From: Streptomyces canus
GTDB lineage: Bacteria; Actinomycetota; Actinomycetes; Streptomycetales; Streptomycetaceae
Reading direction: 5' to 3'
DNA: 64,000 bases
Assembly: GCF_030815415.1 (NCBI RefSeq)
Contig: NZ_JAUSWW010000001.1
Location: 1,488,001 to 1,552,000 of the forward strand
Made by a program: the position numbers and the translations under genes. The notes under the pieces were generated by a model, which did not search any database, had not been told where the DNA came from, and worked only from the letters and a program-made list of their open reading frames with translations. This document shows positions 18,373-25,653 of the stretch, in pieces (the stretch's first letter is position 1; every line of letters starts with the position of its first letter).

Positions 18373-19005
18373 ATGGCCCGTACAGCCTTACGTCCGCGTT
18401 CCGCGTTCCGCCTGCGCACCGGCAAGACCGGGACCGCCAAGACCGGGACCGCCGAGCCGGAGTCCGCCAAGTCCGGGACCGGTCCGAAGAAGAGGGCCCC
18501 CAAGAAGAGTGCCCCGAAGGAGAGGACTCCCAAGGAGAGGACCGCTCCGGAGGAGAAGCGCAGCTTCCTCGCCCTCGTCCGCCGTTTCGTGGCGATGGTG
18601 GCCGCGTTCGCGTTCATGGTGGCGTTCGCCGTCGTGCTGGCCCGGCTGACTCTGGAGCCCTCGCCCGCGTCGGAGGCACTCACCCACACCAATCTGCACC
18701 CGGGCCGTTCCCTGCGGGCCTACCTCGATCAGCCGGAACTGCGGGACGCCGGCAAGCAGATCGGCGGCAACCTGTTGCTGGGCATTCCCTTCGGTGTGCT
18801 GGTCCCCGTGGTCGCCCCGCGTACCCGTGGCGTGCTGCGCGTGCTCCTGCTGACGGCTGTCGTGATGCTGCTGGTGGAGTTCGCCCAGGGGGCAATGATC
18901 ACCGGGCGGGCCTTCGACATCGACGACGTCATCCTCAACACCGCCGGGGCACTGATCGGCTACGTCCTGCTGGGGCGGCGGCTGAGCCGGGCGGTGCACC
19001 GCTGA
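18373..19005 (+). CDS. VanZ-like membrane protein with charged repeat linker and TTA codon
   Basis: 210 residues. Residues 15-65 are low-complexity and strongly charged (KTGTAKTG..., KKRAPKKS, KERTPKERT), from imperfect DNA repeats, and would lie in the cytoplasm. Then come about four transmembrane helices with the VanZ pattern: QIGGNLLLGIPFGVLVP and EFAQGAMITGRAFDIDDVI-N-AGALIGY. VanZ in enterococci gives low teicoplanin resistance; the wider family role is unclear. Codon 6 (18388-18390) is TTA, so translation should depend on the bldA tRNA. GGAGGA ribosome site. Divergent from the antiporter operon. Confidence 0.88.
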   Translation: MARTALRPRSAFRLRTGKTGTAKTGTAEPESAKSGTGPKKRAPKKSAPKERTPKERTAPEEKRSFLALVRRFVAMVAAFAFMVAFAVVLARLTLEPSPASEALTHTNLHPGRSLRAYLDQPELRDAGKQIGGNLLLGIPFGVLVPVVAPRTRGVLRVLLLTAVVMLLVEFAQGAMITGRAFDIDDVILNTAGALIGYVLLGRRLSRAVHR

Positions 19006-19007
19006 CG

Positions 19008-19778
19008 TCAGCGGACGGACAACTGGACGATGGCCGCCGTACCCACCACCACGATCAGTCCGCGCAGCACCGCCGGGTGGAGACGGCGGCCCGCGGCCGC
19101 TCCGGCCTGCCCGCCCACGGCGGAGCCGACCGCGAGCAAGGCGACGGCTGTCCAGTCGAAGTCGGCGACGACGAGGAAGAAGAGCGCGGCGACGGTGTTG
19201 ACGACGGCGACGAGGACGTTCTTGACGGCGTTGAGGCGCTGCAGGCCGTCGTCGAGGCGCAGTCCCATCAGGGAGACGTAGATGATCCCCTGGGCGGCGG
19301 AGAAGTAGCCGCCGTAGACGCTGGCCAGCGTCAGTCCGACGATCAGCGGCGGGCCGCCGTCGGCGGGCGCGGTGCGGCCTTCGCGGGTCCGGCGCTCGCG
19401 CAGTCGCCGGCCGATGAGCGGCTGGAGGACGACCAGCACCAGCGCGAGGCCCACCAGGACCGGCACGATCCGCTCGAACGCCGAGGCGGGCAGGGCGAGC
19501 AGGAGCGTGGCGCCCGTCAGGCCGCCCACCAGGGCACCGGCGCTCCACGTGAGGATGCGTCGGCGCTGGCCCGCCAGTTCCCGCCGGTATCCGACGGCCG
19601 CGCTGATCGAACCGGGGATCAGGCCGAGGGCGTTGGCGACCGCGGCCGTGACCGGTGGCAGGCCGACGGCGAGCAGCACCGGAAAGCTGATCAGCGTCCC
19701 GGACCCGACGGCCGCGTTGACGGCACCGGCACCGAGGCCCGCGGCGAGGACGGCGAGCAGCTCTCCTAGATCTTCCAT
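19008..19778 (-). CDS. TauE/SafE family permease
   Basis: 256 residues with about eight transmembrane helices. The start ...GLGAGAVNAAVGSGTLISFPVLL carries the family G-x-G-G/S-T-L-x-x-P signature, and NALGLIPGSISAAVGYRREL is typical. A second half repeat contains YGGYFSAAQGIIYVSLMGL. Members export sulfite, sulfoacetate or other organosulfur anions, or take part in their uptake. No sulfur genes adjoin it, so the substrate is open. It is convergent with the VanZ-like gene with a 2-base gap. Its promoter would lie in 19779-19849. Confidence 0.9.
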   Translation of the reverse strand: MEDLGELLAVLAAGLGAGAVNAAVGSGTLISFPVLLAVGLPPVTAAVANALGLIPGSISAAVGYRRELAGQRRRILTWSAGALVGGLTGATLLLALPASAFERIVPVLVGLALVLVVLQPLIGRRLRERRTREGRTAPADGGPPLIVGLTLASVYGGYFSAAQGIIYVSLMGLRLDDGLQRLNAVKNVLVAVVNTVAALFFLVVADFDWTAVALLAVGSAVGGQAGAAAGRRLHPAVLRGLIVVVGTAAIVQLSVR

Positions 19779-19849
19779 GGGGGGAGCTTAGAAACCGAAC
19801 GCTTCGGCGAGGACCGAAACGTCCCGCACACCTCGACGGGCCCTGGTTC

Positions 19850-20086
19850 CTAGCGCCGGGTCCAGGTGAACTTGTCCCCGCCCACCCAACGGACCACGTC
19901 CGGGTCGTCGAGGTCGTGGACCGTGATGCCCCATGCGGCGGCGGCCTGCAGGACATCGGTGACGGCTTTCGCCTCACCGACCACCTCTCCGTCGATCTCC
20001 ACGATCCGGAACGGCGGGGTACCGGGTTGCACCCCGAGCACCAGGATTCGCGGATTCGAGATGTACGGGCTCGCGATTTCGGTCAT
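19850..20086 (-). CDS. Small conserved Streptomyces protein, unknown function
   Basis: 78 residues beginning MTEIASPYISNPRILVLGVQ and ending DVVRWVGGDKFTWTRR. It has no signal peptide or membrane segment. The predicted beta-alpha pattern (PPFRIVEIDGEVVGEAKAVTDVLQ) suggests a small globular fold, but no family is recognised. Third-position GC and the conserved-looking Trp/Tyr-rich ends support coding. No clear ribosome site precedes the ATG; TTGTCC and TAATGC spaced 18 bases upstream could form a promoter, and the leader would be short. It is divergent from the PHP-domain gene. Confidence 0.7.
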   Translation of the reverse strand: MTEIASPYISNPRILVLGVQPGTPPFRIVEIDGEVVGEAKAVTDVLQAAAAWGITVHDLDDPDVVRWVGGDKFTWTRR

Positions 20087-20197
20087 GCAATAGAGCGTAG
20101 AACGCATTACGCAAGAGGGATATGAGGGGACAAAGGCACCCACATGTCCGCCGTGCGAGCCCCGCACGGCTGGGGAACCCTGGAGGAGGAGGTGGCG

Positions 20198-21238
20198 ATG
20201 GACCCCGTCGAGGCACTGGACCGGATCGCCTTCCTGCTGGAGCGGTCCCTGGCGCCGACGTACCGCGTACGCGCCTTCCGTACGGCCGCCCGGGTGCTGG
20301 CGGCACTGCCCGAGGGGGAGGTGCGCGAGCGTGCGGAGGCCGGGACGCTGGAGTCGCTCAAGGGGGTCGGGCCGAAGACGGCGAACGTGGTGCGTGAGGC
20401 GCTCGCCGGGGAGGTGCCGGGGTATCTGGAGAAGCTGGAGCGGGAGGCTCCCGCCGGGCCGGCCGTGCGGGGCGGTCAGCGGCTGCGGGCGCTGCTGCGG
20501 GGCGACTGCCATCTGCACTCCGACTGGTCGGACGGTGGCAGCCCCATCGAGGAGATGGGCCGGACGGCGGCCGAACTCGGGCACGAGTGGGCGGTGCTGA
20601 CCGACCACTCCCCGCGACTGACCGTGGCCCGCGGCCTGTCCCCCGAGCGGCTGCGCGAGCAGCTGGACGTGGTCGCGGAACTGAACGCCGGCTGGGCGCC
20701 CTTCCGGCTGCTCACCGGCATCGAGTGCGACATCCTCGACGACGGTTCCCTCGACCAGGAGGAGGAGCTGCTCCAGCGGCTCGACGTCGTGGTGGTCTCC
20801 GTGCACTCCAAGCTGCGCATGGACGCCCGCTCGATGACCCGCCGCATGGTGGCCGCCGTACGCAATCCGCACGCGGACGTCCTCGGTCACTGCACCGGAC
20901 GGCTGGTCACCGGCAAGGGCCGGCCCGAGTCGGAGTTCGACGCCGAGGAGGTGTTCGCCGCGTGCGCCGAGTCGGGCACCGCCGTGGAGATCAACAGCCG
21001 GCCCGAGCGGCTCGACCCGCCCCGGCGGCTGCTGCGGCAGGCCGTGGCGGCGGGCGTGCTGTTCTCCGTCGACACCGACGCGCACGCGCCCGGCCAGCTC
21101 GACTGGCAGATCCTCGGCTGCGCCCGGGCCGAGGAGTGCGGGGTCCCCGACGAGCGGGTGATCACCGCCTGGTCCCTGGAGGAACTGCTGGCCTGGACCC
21201 GGGAACGCCGGGTGCCCGCCGGAGTGACAGGCCCCTGA
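20198..21238 (+). CDS. PHP domain phosphoesterase with PolX-like HhH N-terminus
   Basis: 346 residues. Residues 1-85 resemble the N-terminus of PolX DNA polymerase (DPVEALDRIAFLLERS; helix-hairpin-helix LKGVGPKTANVVREAL). Residues about 105-345 form a PHP metal-dependent phosphoesterase domain with GDCHLHSDWSDG, TDHSPRL, GIECDIL, VVSVHSK, GHCTGR and DTDAHAP, together the full metal-ligand set. The polymerase palm of PolX is absent, so it is probably a nuclease or phosphatase acting on DNA ends or nucleotides. ATG 20198 is chosen for the strong GGAGGAGGAGG before it; an upstream ATG at 20144 has none. Function of this short form is not established. Confidence 0.88.
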   Translation: MDPVEALDRIAFLLERSLAPTYRVRAFRTAARVLAALPEGEVRERAEAGTLESLKGVGPKTANVVREALAGEVPGYLEKLEREAPAGPAVRGGQRLRALLRGDCHLHSDWSDGGSPIEEMGRTAAELGHEWAVLTDHSPRLTVARGLSPERLREQLDVVAELNAGWAPFRLLTGIECDILDDGSLDQEEELLQRLDVVVVSVHSKLRMDARSMTRRMVAAVRNPHADVLGHCTGRLVTGKGRPESEFDAEEVFAACAESGTAVEINSRPERLDPPRRLLRQAVAAGVLFSVDTDAHAPGQLDWQILGCARAEECGVPDERVITAWSLEELLAWTRERRVPAGVTGP

Positions 21239-21288
21239 CGTGGTACTCGTGCGCCGCGGTGTGCGGTGCGGTGCGAGGAGGACGGGAT

Positions 21289-21963
21289 ATGGAACGCGCG
21301 GCGGTGTTCGACGTCGACGGAACACTGGTCGACACCAACCATCTTCATGTGGCGACCTGGTGGGAGGCGTTCCGCCAAGCGGGTCATCACGTGCCCATGC
21401 ATGCCATCCACCGGGCGGTGGGCCTCGGGTCCGAGGACCTCGTCGCCCATCTGATCGGCGAGCACCGGGCGGAGCGGGAGGCGGATGCGCTGAGCTCCGC
21501 GCACAAGGTTCTCTACGGCCAGTACTTCGACCGGCTGCCCGCGCTGCGTGACGCGGGGCGGCTGCTGCGGCGCCTGGACCACGAGGGCTGGGCGGTGGTG
21601 CTGGCGACCTCGGCGGGCGGTGCGGAGCTGTCCGCGCTGCGCCGCGCCATCGGCGCCGACGACGCCATCACCGCCACCGCGAGCGCCGACGACGTCAGCG
21701 AGGGCAAGCCCGCGCCGGAGCCCGTCGAACACGCCCTGGAACTGGCGGGCGTGCCGCCCGAGCGGGCGCTGTTCGTCGGCGACACGGTGTGGGACATGAA
21801 GGCGGGCAGCCGGGCCGGGGTGTGCTGCGTGGCCGTGCTGTGCGGCGGCATCCCGCGCGCGGACCTGGTGGAGGCGGGAGCGGAGGCGGTCTACGACGAC
21901 CCCGCCCAGTTGCTCGCGTCCCTCGCGGACAGTCCGTTCGCCCGGCTGCCGTCCGAGCGGTGA
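21289..21963 (+). CDS. HAD superfamily phosphatase
   Basis: 224 residues. HAD motifs are in order: FDVDGTLVDTN (nucleophile Asp8 or so and acid Asp), ATSAGGAE (motif II), the Lys in SEGKPAPEP (motif III), and GDTVWDM (motif IV). The cap is the four-helix C1 type, as in phosphoglycolate phosphatase and beta-phosphoglucomutase-like enzymes. Substrate unknown. GAGGAG ribosome site. It starts 50 bases after the PHP gene on the same strand, so they may be cotranscribed. Confidence 0.92.
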   Translation: MERAAVFDVDGTLVDTNHLHVATWWEAFRQAGHHVPMHAIHRAVGLGSEDLVAHLIGEHRAEREADALSSAHKVLYGQYFDRLPALRDAGRLLRRLDHEGWAVVLATSAGGAELSALRRAIGADDAITATASADDVSEGKPAPEPVEHALELAGVPPERALFVGDTVWDMKAGSRAGVCCVAVLCGGIPRADLVEAGAEAVYDDPAQLLASLADSPFARLPSER

Positions 21964-22040
21964 CGCGGATCACGCCATAACGCGACAGGCCGGGGAACAC
22001 CCAAAGCTGGTTGCCCGTTGAACCACACGTGGGTGCGGAT

Positions 22041-22190
22041 GGGACAGTGTCCCCGGGCCTCACCTTTTGCCCACAGGGACGATCGTTCGGCTGAAGCCCT
22101 GTGGAGCCTTTCGCCGAGAGGCGACCGCCATCCGCGCCCACATCAGAGCCGCCCCGACCGTGATTCCCCCGTCCGGTCGGGGCTTTCTTC
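22041..22190 (+). ncRNA. Candidate structured RNA or transcription attenuator
   Basis: The 294-base gap between the HAD and SDR genes holds three hairpins in a row: CCACAGGG (22071-22078) with CCCTGTGG (22097-22104); TCGCC-GAGA-GGCGA (22111-22124), a GNRA tetraloop; and a 10-bp perfect stem at 22151-22183 followed by TTTCTTCT. A palindrome GGGACA-g-TGTCCC (22041-22053) lies at its start and could be an operator. No coding frame explains it. It could be a small RNA or a leader that terminates before the SDR gene; because the SDR gene has its own promoter after the terminator, an independent RNA is favoured. The 5' end is a guess. Confidence 0.45.
22151..22190 (+). terminator. Intrinsic terminator
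   Basis: GCCCCGACCG (22151-22160) pairs perfectly with CGGTCGGGGC (22174-22183) over a 13-base loop, followed at once by TTTCTTCT. This is a strong Rho-independent terminator for the + strand, unusual here in having a real T tract. Confidence 0.8.
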
Positions 22191-22219
22191 TGCCCGGGCT
22201 CTTTCCCGGCAGGCTCCGC

Positions 22220-22250
22220 TTGACTTCGAGAGCACTCCAATTCGTAGCGT
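22220..22250 (+). promoter_or_regulatory. MerR-type promoter with 19-bp spacer, leaderless start
   Basis: TTGACT (-35, 22220-22225) and TAGCGT (-10, 22245-22250) are 19 bp apart, the stretched spacing activated by MerR-family regulators. The spacer contains the dyad TTCGAG-agca-CTCCAA (22225-22240), like actinobacterial MerR sites. The predicted start of transcription falls at or next to the ATG at 22258, so the mRNA would be leaderless; no Shine-Dalgarno is visible. The regulator is not in the window. Confidence 0.55.
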
Positions 22251-22257
22251 TCCCGGC

Positions 22258-23217
22258 ATGAGCACTGCACAGCACAAGATCGGATCGGGCTTCGACGCCC
22301 GCAGCACCGCCGACGACGTTCTCGCCGGCCTCGACCTCACCGGCAAGCTCGCGGTCGTCACCGGCGGCTACTCGGGACTCGGCCTGGAGACCACGCGTGC
22401 GCTCACCAAGGCGGGCGCCCGGGTCGTCGTACCGGCCCGCCGTCCCGCGGTCGCCCGGGAGGCCGTGGCGGGCATCGACGGCGTCGAGGTGGACGAACTG
22501 GACCTCGGCGACCTGGACAGCGTGCGCGCCTTCGCCGAGCGGTTCCTCGCCTCGGACCGCCGTATCGACTTCATGATCGACAACGCCGGCATCATGGCCT
22601 GCCCGGAGACGCGGGTCGGCCCCGGCTGGGAGGCGCAGTTCGCCACCAACCACCTCGGTCACTTCGCGCTGGTCAACCGGCTGTGGCCGGCGATCGCCCC
22701 CGGTGCCCGGGTCGTCTCCGTCTCGTCCCGCGCCCACCACTTCTCGGGCATGCGCTGGGACGACGTCCAGTGGACGCGGGACTACGACAAGTGGCAGGCC
22801 TACGGACAGGCCAAGACGGCGAACGTCCTGTTCGCCGTCCACCTGGACCGGCTCGGCCGGGAATCCGGTGTCCGCGCCTTCTCGCTGCACCCCGGCGGCA
22901 TCTTCACCCCGCTGCAACGGCACATCCCCAAGGCCGAGATGGTCGAGCGCGGCTGGATCGACGAGGACGGCGCCTTCCTCAACCCCGAGGGCTTCAAGAC
23001 CCCGGAGCAGGGCGCGGCCACCCAGGTGTGGGCGGCGACCTCACCTCAGCTCGACGGCCTCGGCGGCGTCTATCTGGAGGACTGCGACATCGCCGAGCCC
23101 GCTGTCGACGGGGACCAGGGCAGCGGGGTCAGGGCCTGGGCGACCGACCCGGAGCAGGCCGCCCGGCTGTGGGAGCTGTCGGCGGAACTGACCGGCGTGA
23201 ACGCGTTCCACGCCTGA
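22258..23217 (+). CDS. Short-chain dehydrogenase/reductase
   Basis: 319 residues. The NAD(P) motif TGGYSGLG (near residue 40), NAGIM, and the catalytic Ser (SVSSRAHH) and YxxxK (YGQAK) are all present, so the enzyme should be active. It resembles the WW-domain oxidoreductase/retinol dehydrogenase-like SDRs that are common in actinobacteria and reduce or oxidise varied carbonyls. The ATG is chosen because a MerR-type promoter ends just before it, giving a leaderless mRNA. Induction by an electrophile, aldehyde or oxidant would fit that promoter class, but this is inference. Confidence 0.92.
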   Translation: MSTAQHKIGSGFDARSTADDVLAGLDLTGKLAVVTGGYSGLGLETTRALTKAGARVVVPARRPAVAREAVAGIDGVEVDELDLGDLDSVRAFAERFLASDRRIDFMIDNAGIMACPETRVGPGWEAQFATNHLGHFALVNRLWPAIAPGARVVSVSSRAHHFSGMRWDDVQWTRDYDKWQAYGQAKTANVLFAVHLDRLGRESGVRAFSLHPGGIFTPLQRHIPKAEMVERGWIDEDGAFLNPEGFKTPEQGAATQVWAATSPQLDGLGGVYLEDCDIAEPAVDGDQGSGVRAWATDPEQAARLWELSAELTGVNAFHA

Positions 23218-23225
23218 CCCGGGCG

Positions 23226-23660
23226 CTACCCGACCCGGCAGTGGACGCCCTGCTCGCGACGTCGGGCGCTGCCGGCGAGAGCCACCAGACCGCCCACGAT
23301 CCCGTGGGCGGTCTGCGCGTCGAAGACCTCGCCGTCCCGCGCCCGCAGGTCCACCCACGAGGCGGCGACGTCACGGAGCCGGGACTCCCCGGCCGCGGCG
23401 AGCGCGGCGCACAGCCGGGGCGAGAGCGCGCACACAAGGCACTCGTCCTCGTCCCGGTCGGCGTCCGTACGGGGTTCCCCGGCCTCCACGAGGTCCGCGA
23501 ACGTGCCGCCGACGAGGAGGCATTCCCACTCGACCACGGCCTCCTCGACGTCGAAGTTGCCGAGGGGGAGCGACTCGTGGGCGGGCCCCGGCCGGGCCCG
23601 CAGCGGCATGGCGGCCGACGTGTCGTCCGGCGCCACGAAGAAGTCGATCACGGTGCTCAC
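23226..23660 (-). CDS. Small acidic protein, third gene of the Tap-like operon
   Basis: 144 residues from a GTG at 23660, two bases after the stop of the Tap-like gene, so certainly cotranscribed. It starts VSTVIDFFVAPDDTSAA and is acidic overall. It has a CxxC-like region DECLVCALSPRLCAALAAAG and a WVDLRARDGEVFD stretch. No signal peptide or membrane helix. No family was recognised. The company of an HTH/polymerase-like protein suggests a partner role in DNA binding or replication, but nothing in the sequence proves it. Its stop is 8 bases from the convergent SDR gene. Confidence 0.75.
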   Translation of the reverse strand: MSTVIDFFVAPDDTSAAMPLRARPGPAHESLPLGNFDVEEAVVEWECLLVGGTFADLVEAGEPRTDADRDEDECLVCALSPRLCAALAAAGESRLRDVAASWVDLRARDGEVFDAQTAHGIVGGLVALAGSARRREQGVHCRVG

Positions 23661-23662
23661 CG

Positions 23663-25246
23663 TCAGTCGTCCCCCTCCCCCGCGGCCGTGGGGTCGATGT
23701 CCTCGCCGACGGTGTACGTCTCCTTGACCTTCACGTCGGAGACCCCGCGGCCCTCCGGGAAGACCCGGCGCCAGTCGCCGATGACGTGCAACTCGTCGGT
23801 GCCCATGGCGCGGACGACCATGAGGCCCTCCTCGTGGGCCTTGTAGGCCTTCATCCAGAGGTTGGCGAAGGCCTGGGAGCGGATGAGGTGCATCCAGTCG
23901 GGGCGGTAGAGCTCCCGGTTGTAGTTGGACTCGCCCATGGTGGAGACGAACTTGGAGTACATCGCCTTCACGTACTCCAGCGTCACCTCGTCGTCCTCGG
24001 CGATCGCCCGGTCCCGGGCGTCCTTCAGCGCGACGCGGAACTTCTCCAGGAGGCTCTCGGTCGCGCCCGAGGTGAACGACTCGTGGATCTCCGGCGGGTC
24101 GCACAGCCCGTACTTGGGACCCGACAGGCGCAGCAGCAGGCGCAGGGTCGGTTCGGTGACCCAGAGCGGTCCCGGCTCGTCGCGGTTGCCGATCGGGTTG
24201 GGCAGGTGGGCGTCGTGGTCCCACTCGGAGGGGGTGATCAGATGGACGCCGGCCCGTCGGCGGTCGTGGTCGAAGCCGGTGGAGTGTTCCAACTGGCCGA
24301 TCGGCAGGTGGGTCTTGAGCGCCGACAGGTAGGCGCCGTTGATGTCGAGGGCGGTCACCTCGTGGGCGCCGGAGGGGAGTTCGGTCCGCGCCCACTTGGG
24401 GCGGGCCTCCCAGATCCGGTCCGCGCCGCGGGCGGACTGCTTGCGCAGCACGTCCGGGATCCAGGGGTGCGCCACGACGTCGTAACGACCGCCCTTGCGG
24501 GTCTCGTCCAGCAGCGCCATGGCGTCCGGGATGGCCCGCTTGACCAGGGCCGCGGTCGCCGCCTCCAGGTCGCCGCTGTGCTTCTCCAGGGCGGCGGCCA
24601 CCGCGGCACCGATCAGGTCGGGGTCCTGCGAGGCGGTCTGCATACGGCGTCCGACGGGGACGACGCGGACCGGACCGGCGGCACGGTCGCGCCGCGCGGG
24701 GGCCGGTTTGCGGCTCTCGGCCGAGGTCGGCTCCTCGCGCCCGGACGGAGCGGCAGGCGACGCCACGGGTTCCGGCGTCGGCGTGCCGCAGTCGGCGGGG
24801 TCCAGGTGCTGGGGGAAGCCCGCGACCTGATGCCGGGCGGGCATACCGCACAGGACGCAGGGCCGGGGAGCCGACAGGGCCTCGACCTCGTCCGGCTCAC
24901 CCGTCTCGCCGGTCCCGTCACGGGACTCGTCGGCCTCGTCGGCGTCGGTCTCCGGCTCTACGACGTGCTCGGCGCCCGGCGGCCCGGCCGCCTCCCCCGT
25001 CTCCGCCGCCAGTTTGGCCTGCGCCCCCTCCAGGAAGTAGGCGTACTTCTCGCGCACGGCCCCGCCCGGGTCCCGCCCCGCTTCCCAGCCGCCGACGGTG
25101 GAGGGGCTGACGCCGAGCGCCTGGGCCACCTGGGAACGGGAGAGGTTGAGGCTCTCCCGCAGCTCGCGCCGCACGTCGGCCGGTGGCAGCGGCACCTCCT
25201 GGCGGGCGCCCGCCAGGAGTGCGTCGATCGCCTCGAAGTCCGTCAT
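23663..25246 (-). CDS. Tap-like protein: XRE HTH plus family-B polymerase-like palm
   Basis: 527 residues. Residues 25-75 are an XRE helix-turn-helix (LNLSRSQVAQALGVSPSTV, WEAGRDPGG). Residues 95-125 are acidic and disordered. Cys130, Cys133, His139/147 and Cys153 form a possible zinc site. Residues 295-490 carry motifs like protein-primed family-B DNA polymerases: motif A TALDINGAYLSALKTHLPIG (Asp301; phi29 has DVNSLYP...LPYG), motif B VKAMYSKFVST (425-435; phi29 SLYGKFAS) and motif C MGTDELHV (Asp484; phi29 CDTDSIHL). The first motif C Asp is Gly. From memory, Streptomyces Tap has the same order, with a similar RPD-helix after motif B. Tap is about 740 residues; this is shorter and has no tpg beside it. 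Confidence 0.75.
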   Translation of the reverse strand: MTDFEAIDALLAGARQEVPLPPADVRRELRESLNLSRSQVAQALGVSPSTVGGWEAGRDPGGAVREKYAYFLEGAQAKLAAETGEAAGPPGAEHVVEPETDADEADESRDGTGETGEPDEVEALSAPRPCVLCGMPARHQVAGFPQHLDPADCGTPTPEPVASPAAPSGREEPTSAESRKPAPARRDRAAGPVRVVPVGRRMQTASQDPDLIGAAVAAALEKHSGDLEAATAALVKRAIPDAMALLDETRKGGRYDVVAHPWIPDVLRKQSARGADRIWEARPKWARTELPSGAHEVTALDINGAYLSALKTHLPIGQLEHSTGFDHDRRRAGVHLITPSEWDHDAHLPNPIGNRDEPGPLWVTEPTLRLLLRLSGPKYGLCDPPEIHESFTSGATESLLEKFRVALKDARDRAIAEDDEVTLEYVKAMYSKFVSTMGESNYNRELYRPDWMHLIRSQAFANLWMKAYKAHEEGLMVVRAMGTDELHVIGDWRRVFPEGRGVSDVKVKETYTVGEDIDPTAAGEGDD

Positions 25247-25548
25247 CGGGTCACCGCCGTCGGTCCCGCGGTCCGGCGCCGCCGCACGGGCAGCGTCTCG
25301 CAGGCCCGGGTCGGCCCGGCGAGCAGATCGAGCACATCGATGCCGAAGTGCGCGGCGAGCGCGTCGCAGTCGGCCAGGCTCCAGGCGGCGCTGCCCGACT
25401 GACGGCGGCTCACCTGCGCCTGGCTCACCCCGAGCGCGACGGCGACCTCCGCCTGCGACTCACCCGTGGCGTGCATCAGCGCGGCGACCGAAGACCTCAC
25501 ACGTTCTCCCAAGGACAGTCCCACCCCACCAACCCTACCCGGCCTCAT
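25243..25548 (-). CDS. Small XRE family helix-turn-helix protein
   Basis: 101 residues. The HTH spans about residues 30-55: ESQAEVAVALGVSQAQVSRRQSG. The C-terminal part (CDALAAHFGIDVLDLLAG) is a normal extension of XRE domains. Its stop overlaps the start of the Tap-like gene by four bases (ATGA), so translation is coupled. Two DNA-binding proteins in one operon with overlapping genes suggest a regulator/effector pair. The annotated start at 25548 gives an unusual Gly-rich lead; a GTG at 25518 with GGGA upstream is an alternative. Confidence 0.82.
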   Translation of the reverse strand: MRPGRVGGVGLSLGERVRSSVAALMHATGESQAEVAVALGVSQAQVSRRQSGSAAWSLADCDALAAHFGIDVLDLLAGPTRACETLPVRRRRTAGPTAVTR

Positions 25549-25653
25549 GCGTCAACCGTATGAACCATACCGGGAGCGCAAGAAGGCGTTGCATCCGCTG
25601 CGCCCGGGTACTCGGTCCGCCCCGTCGCTGGGCAAACCCGAGAGGAGCCGGAC

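Noticed and set aside
22067..22261. A 64-codon frame in the gap before the SDR gene
   Set aside because: It runs through the hairpins and the intrinsic terminator and has no ribosome site.
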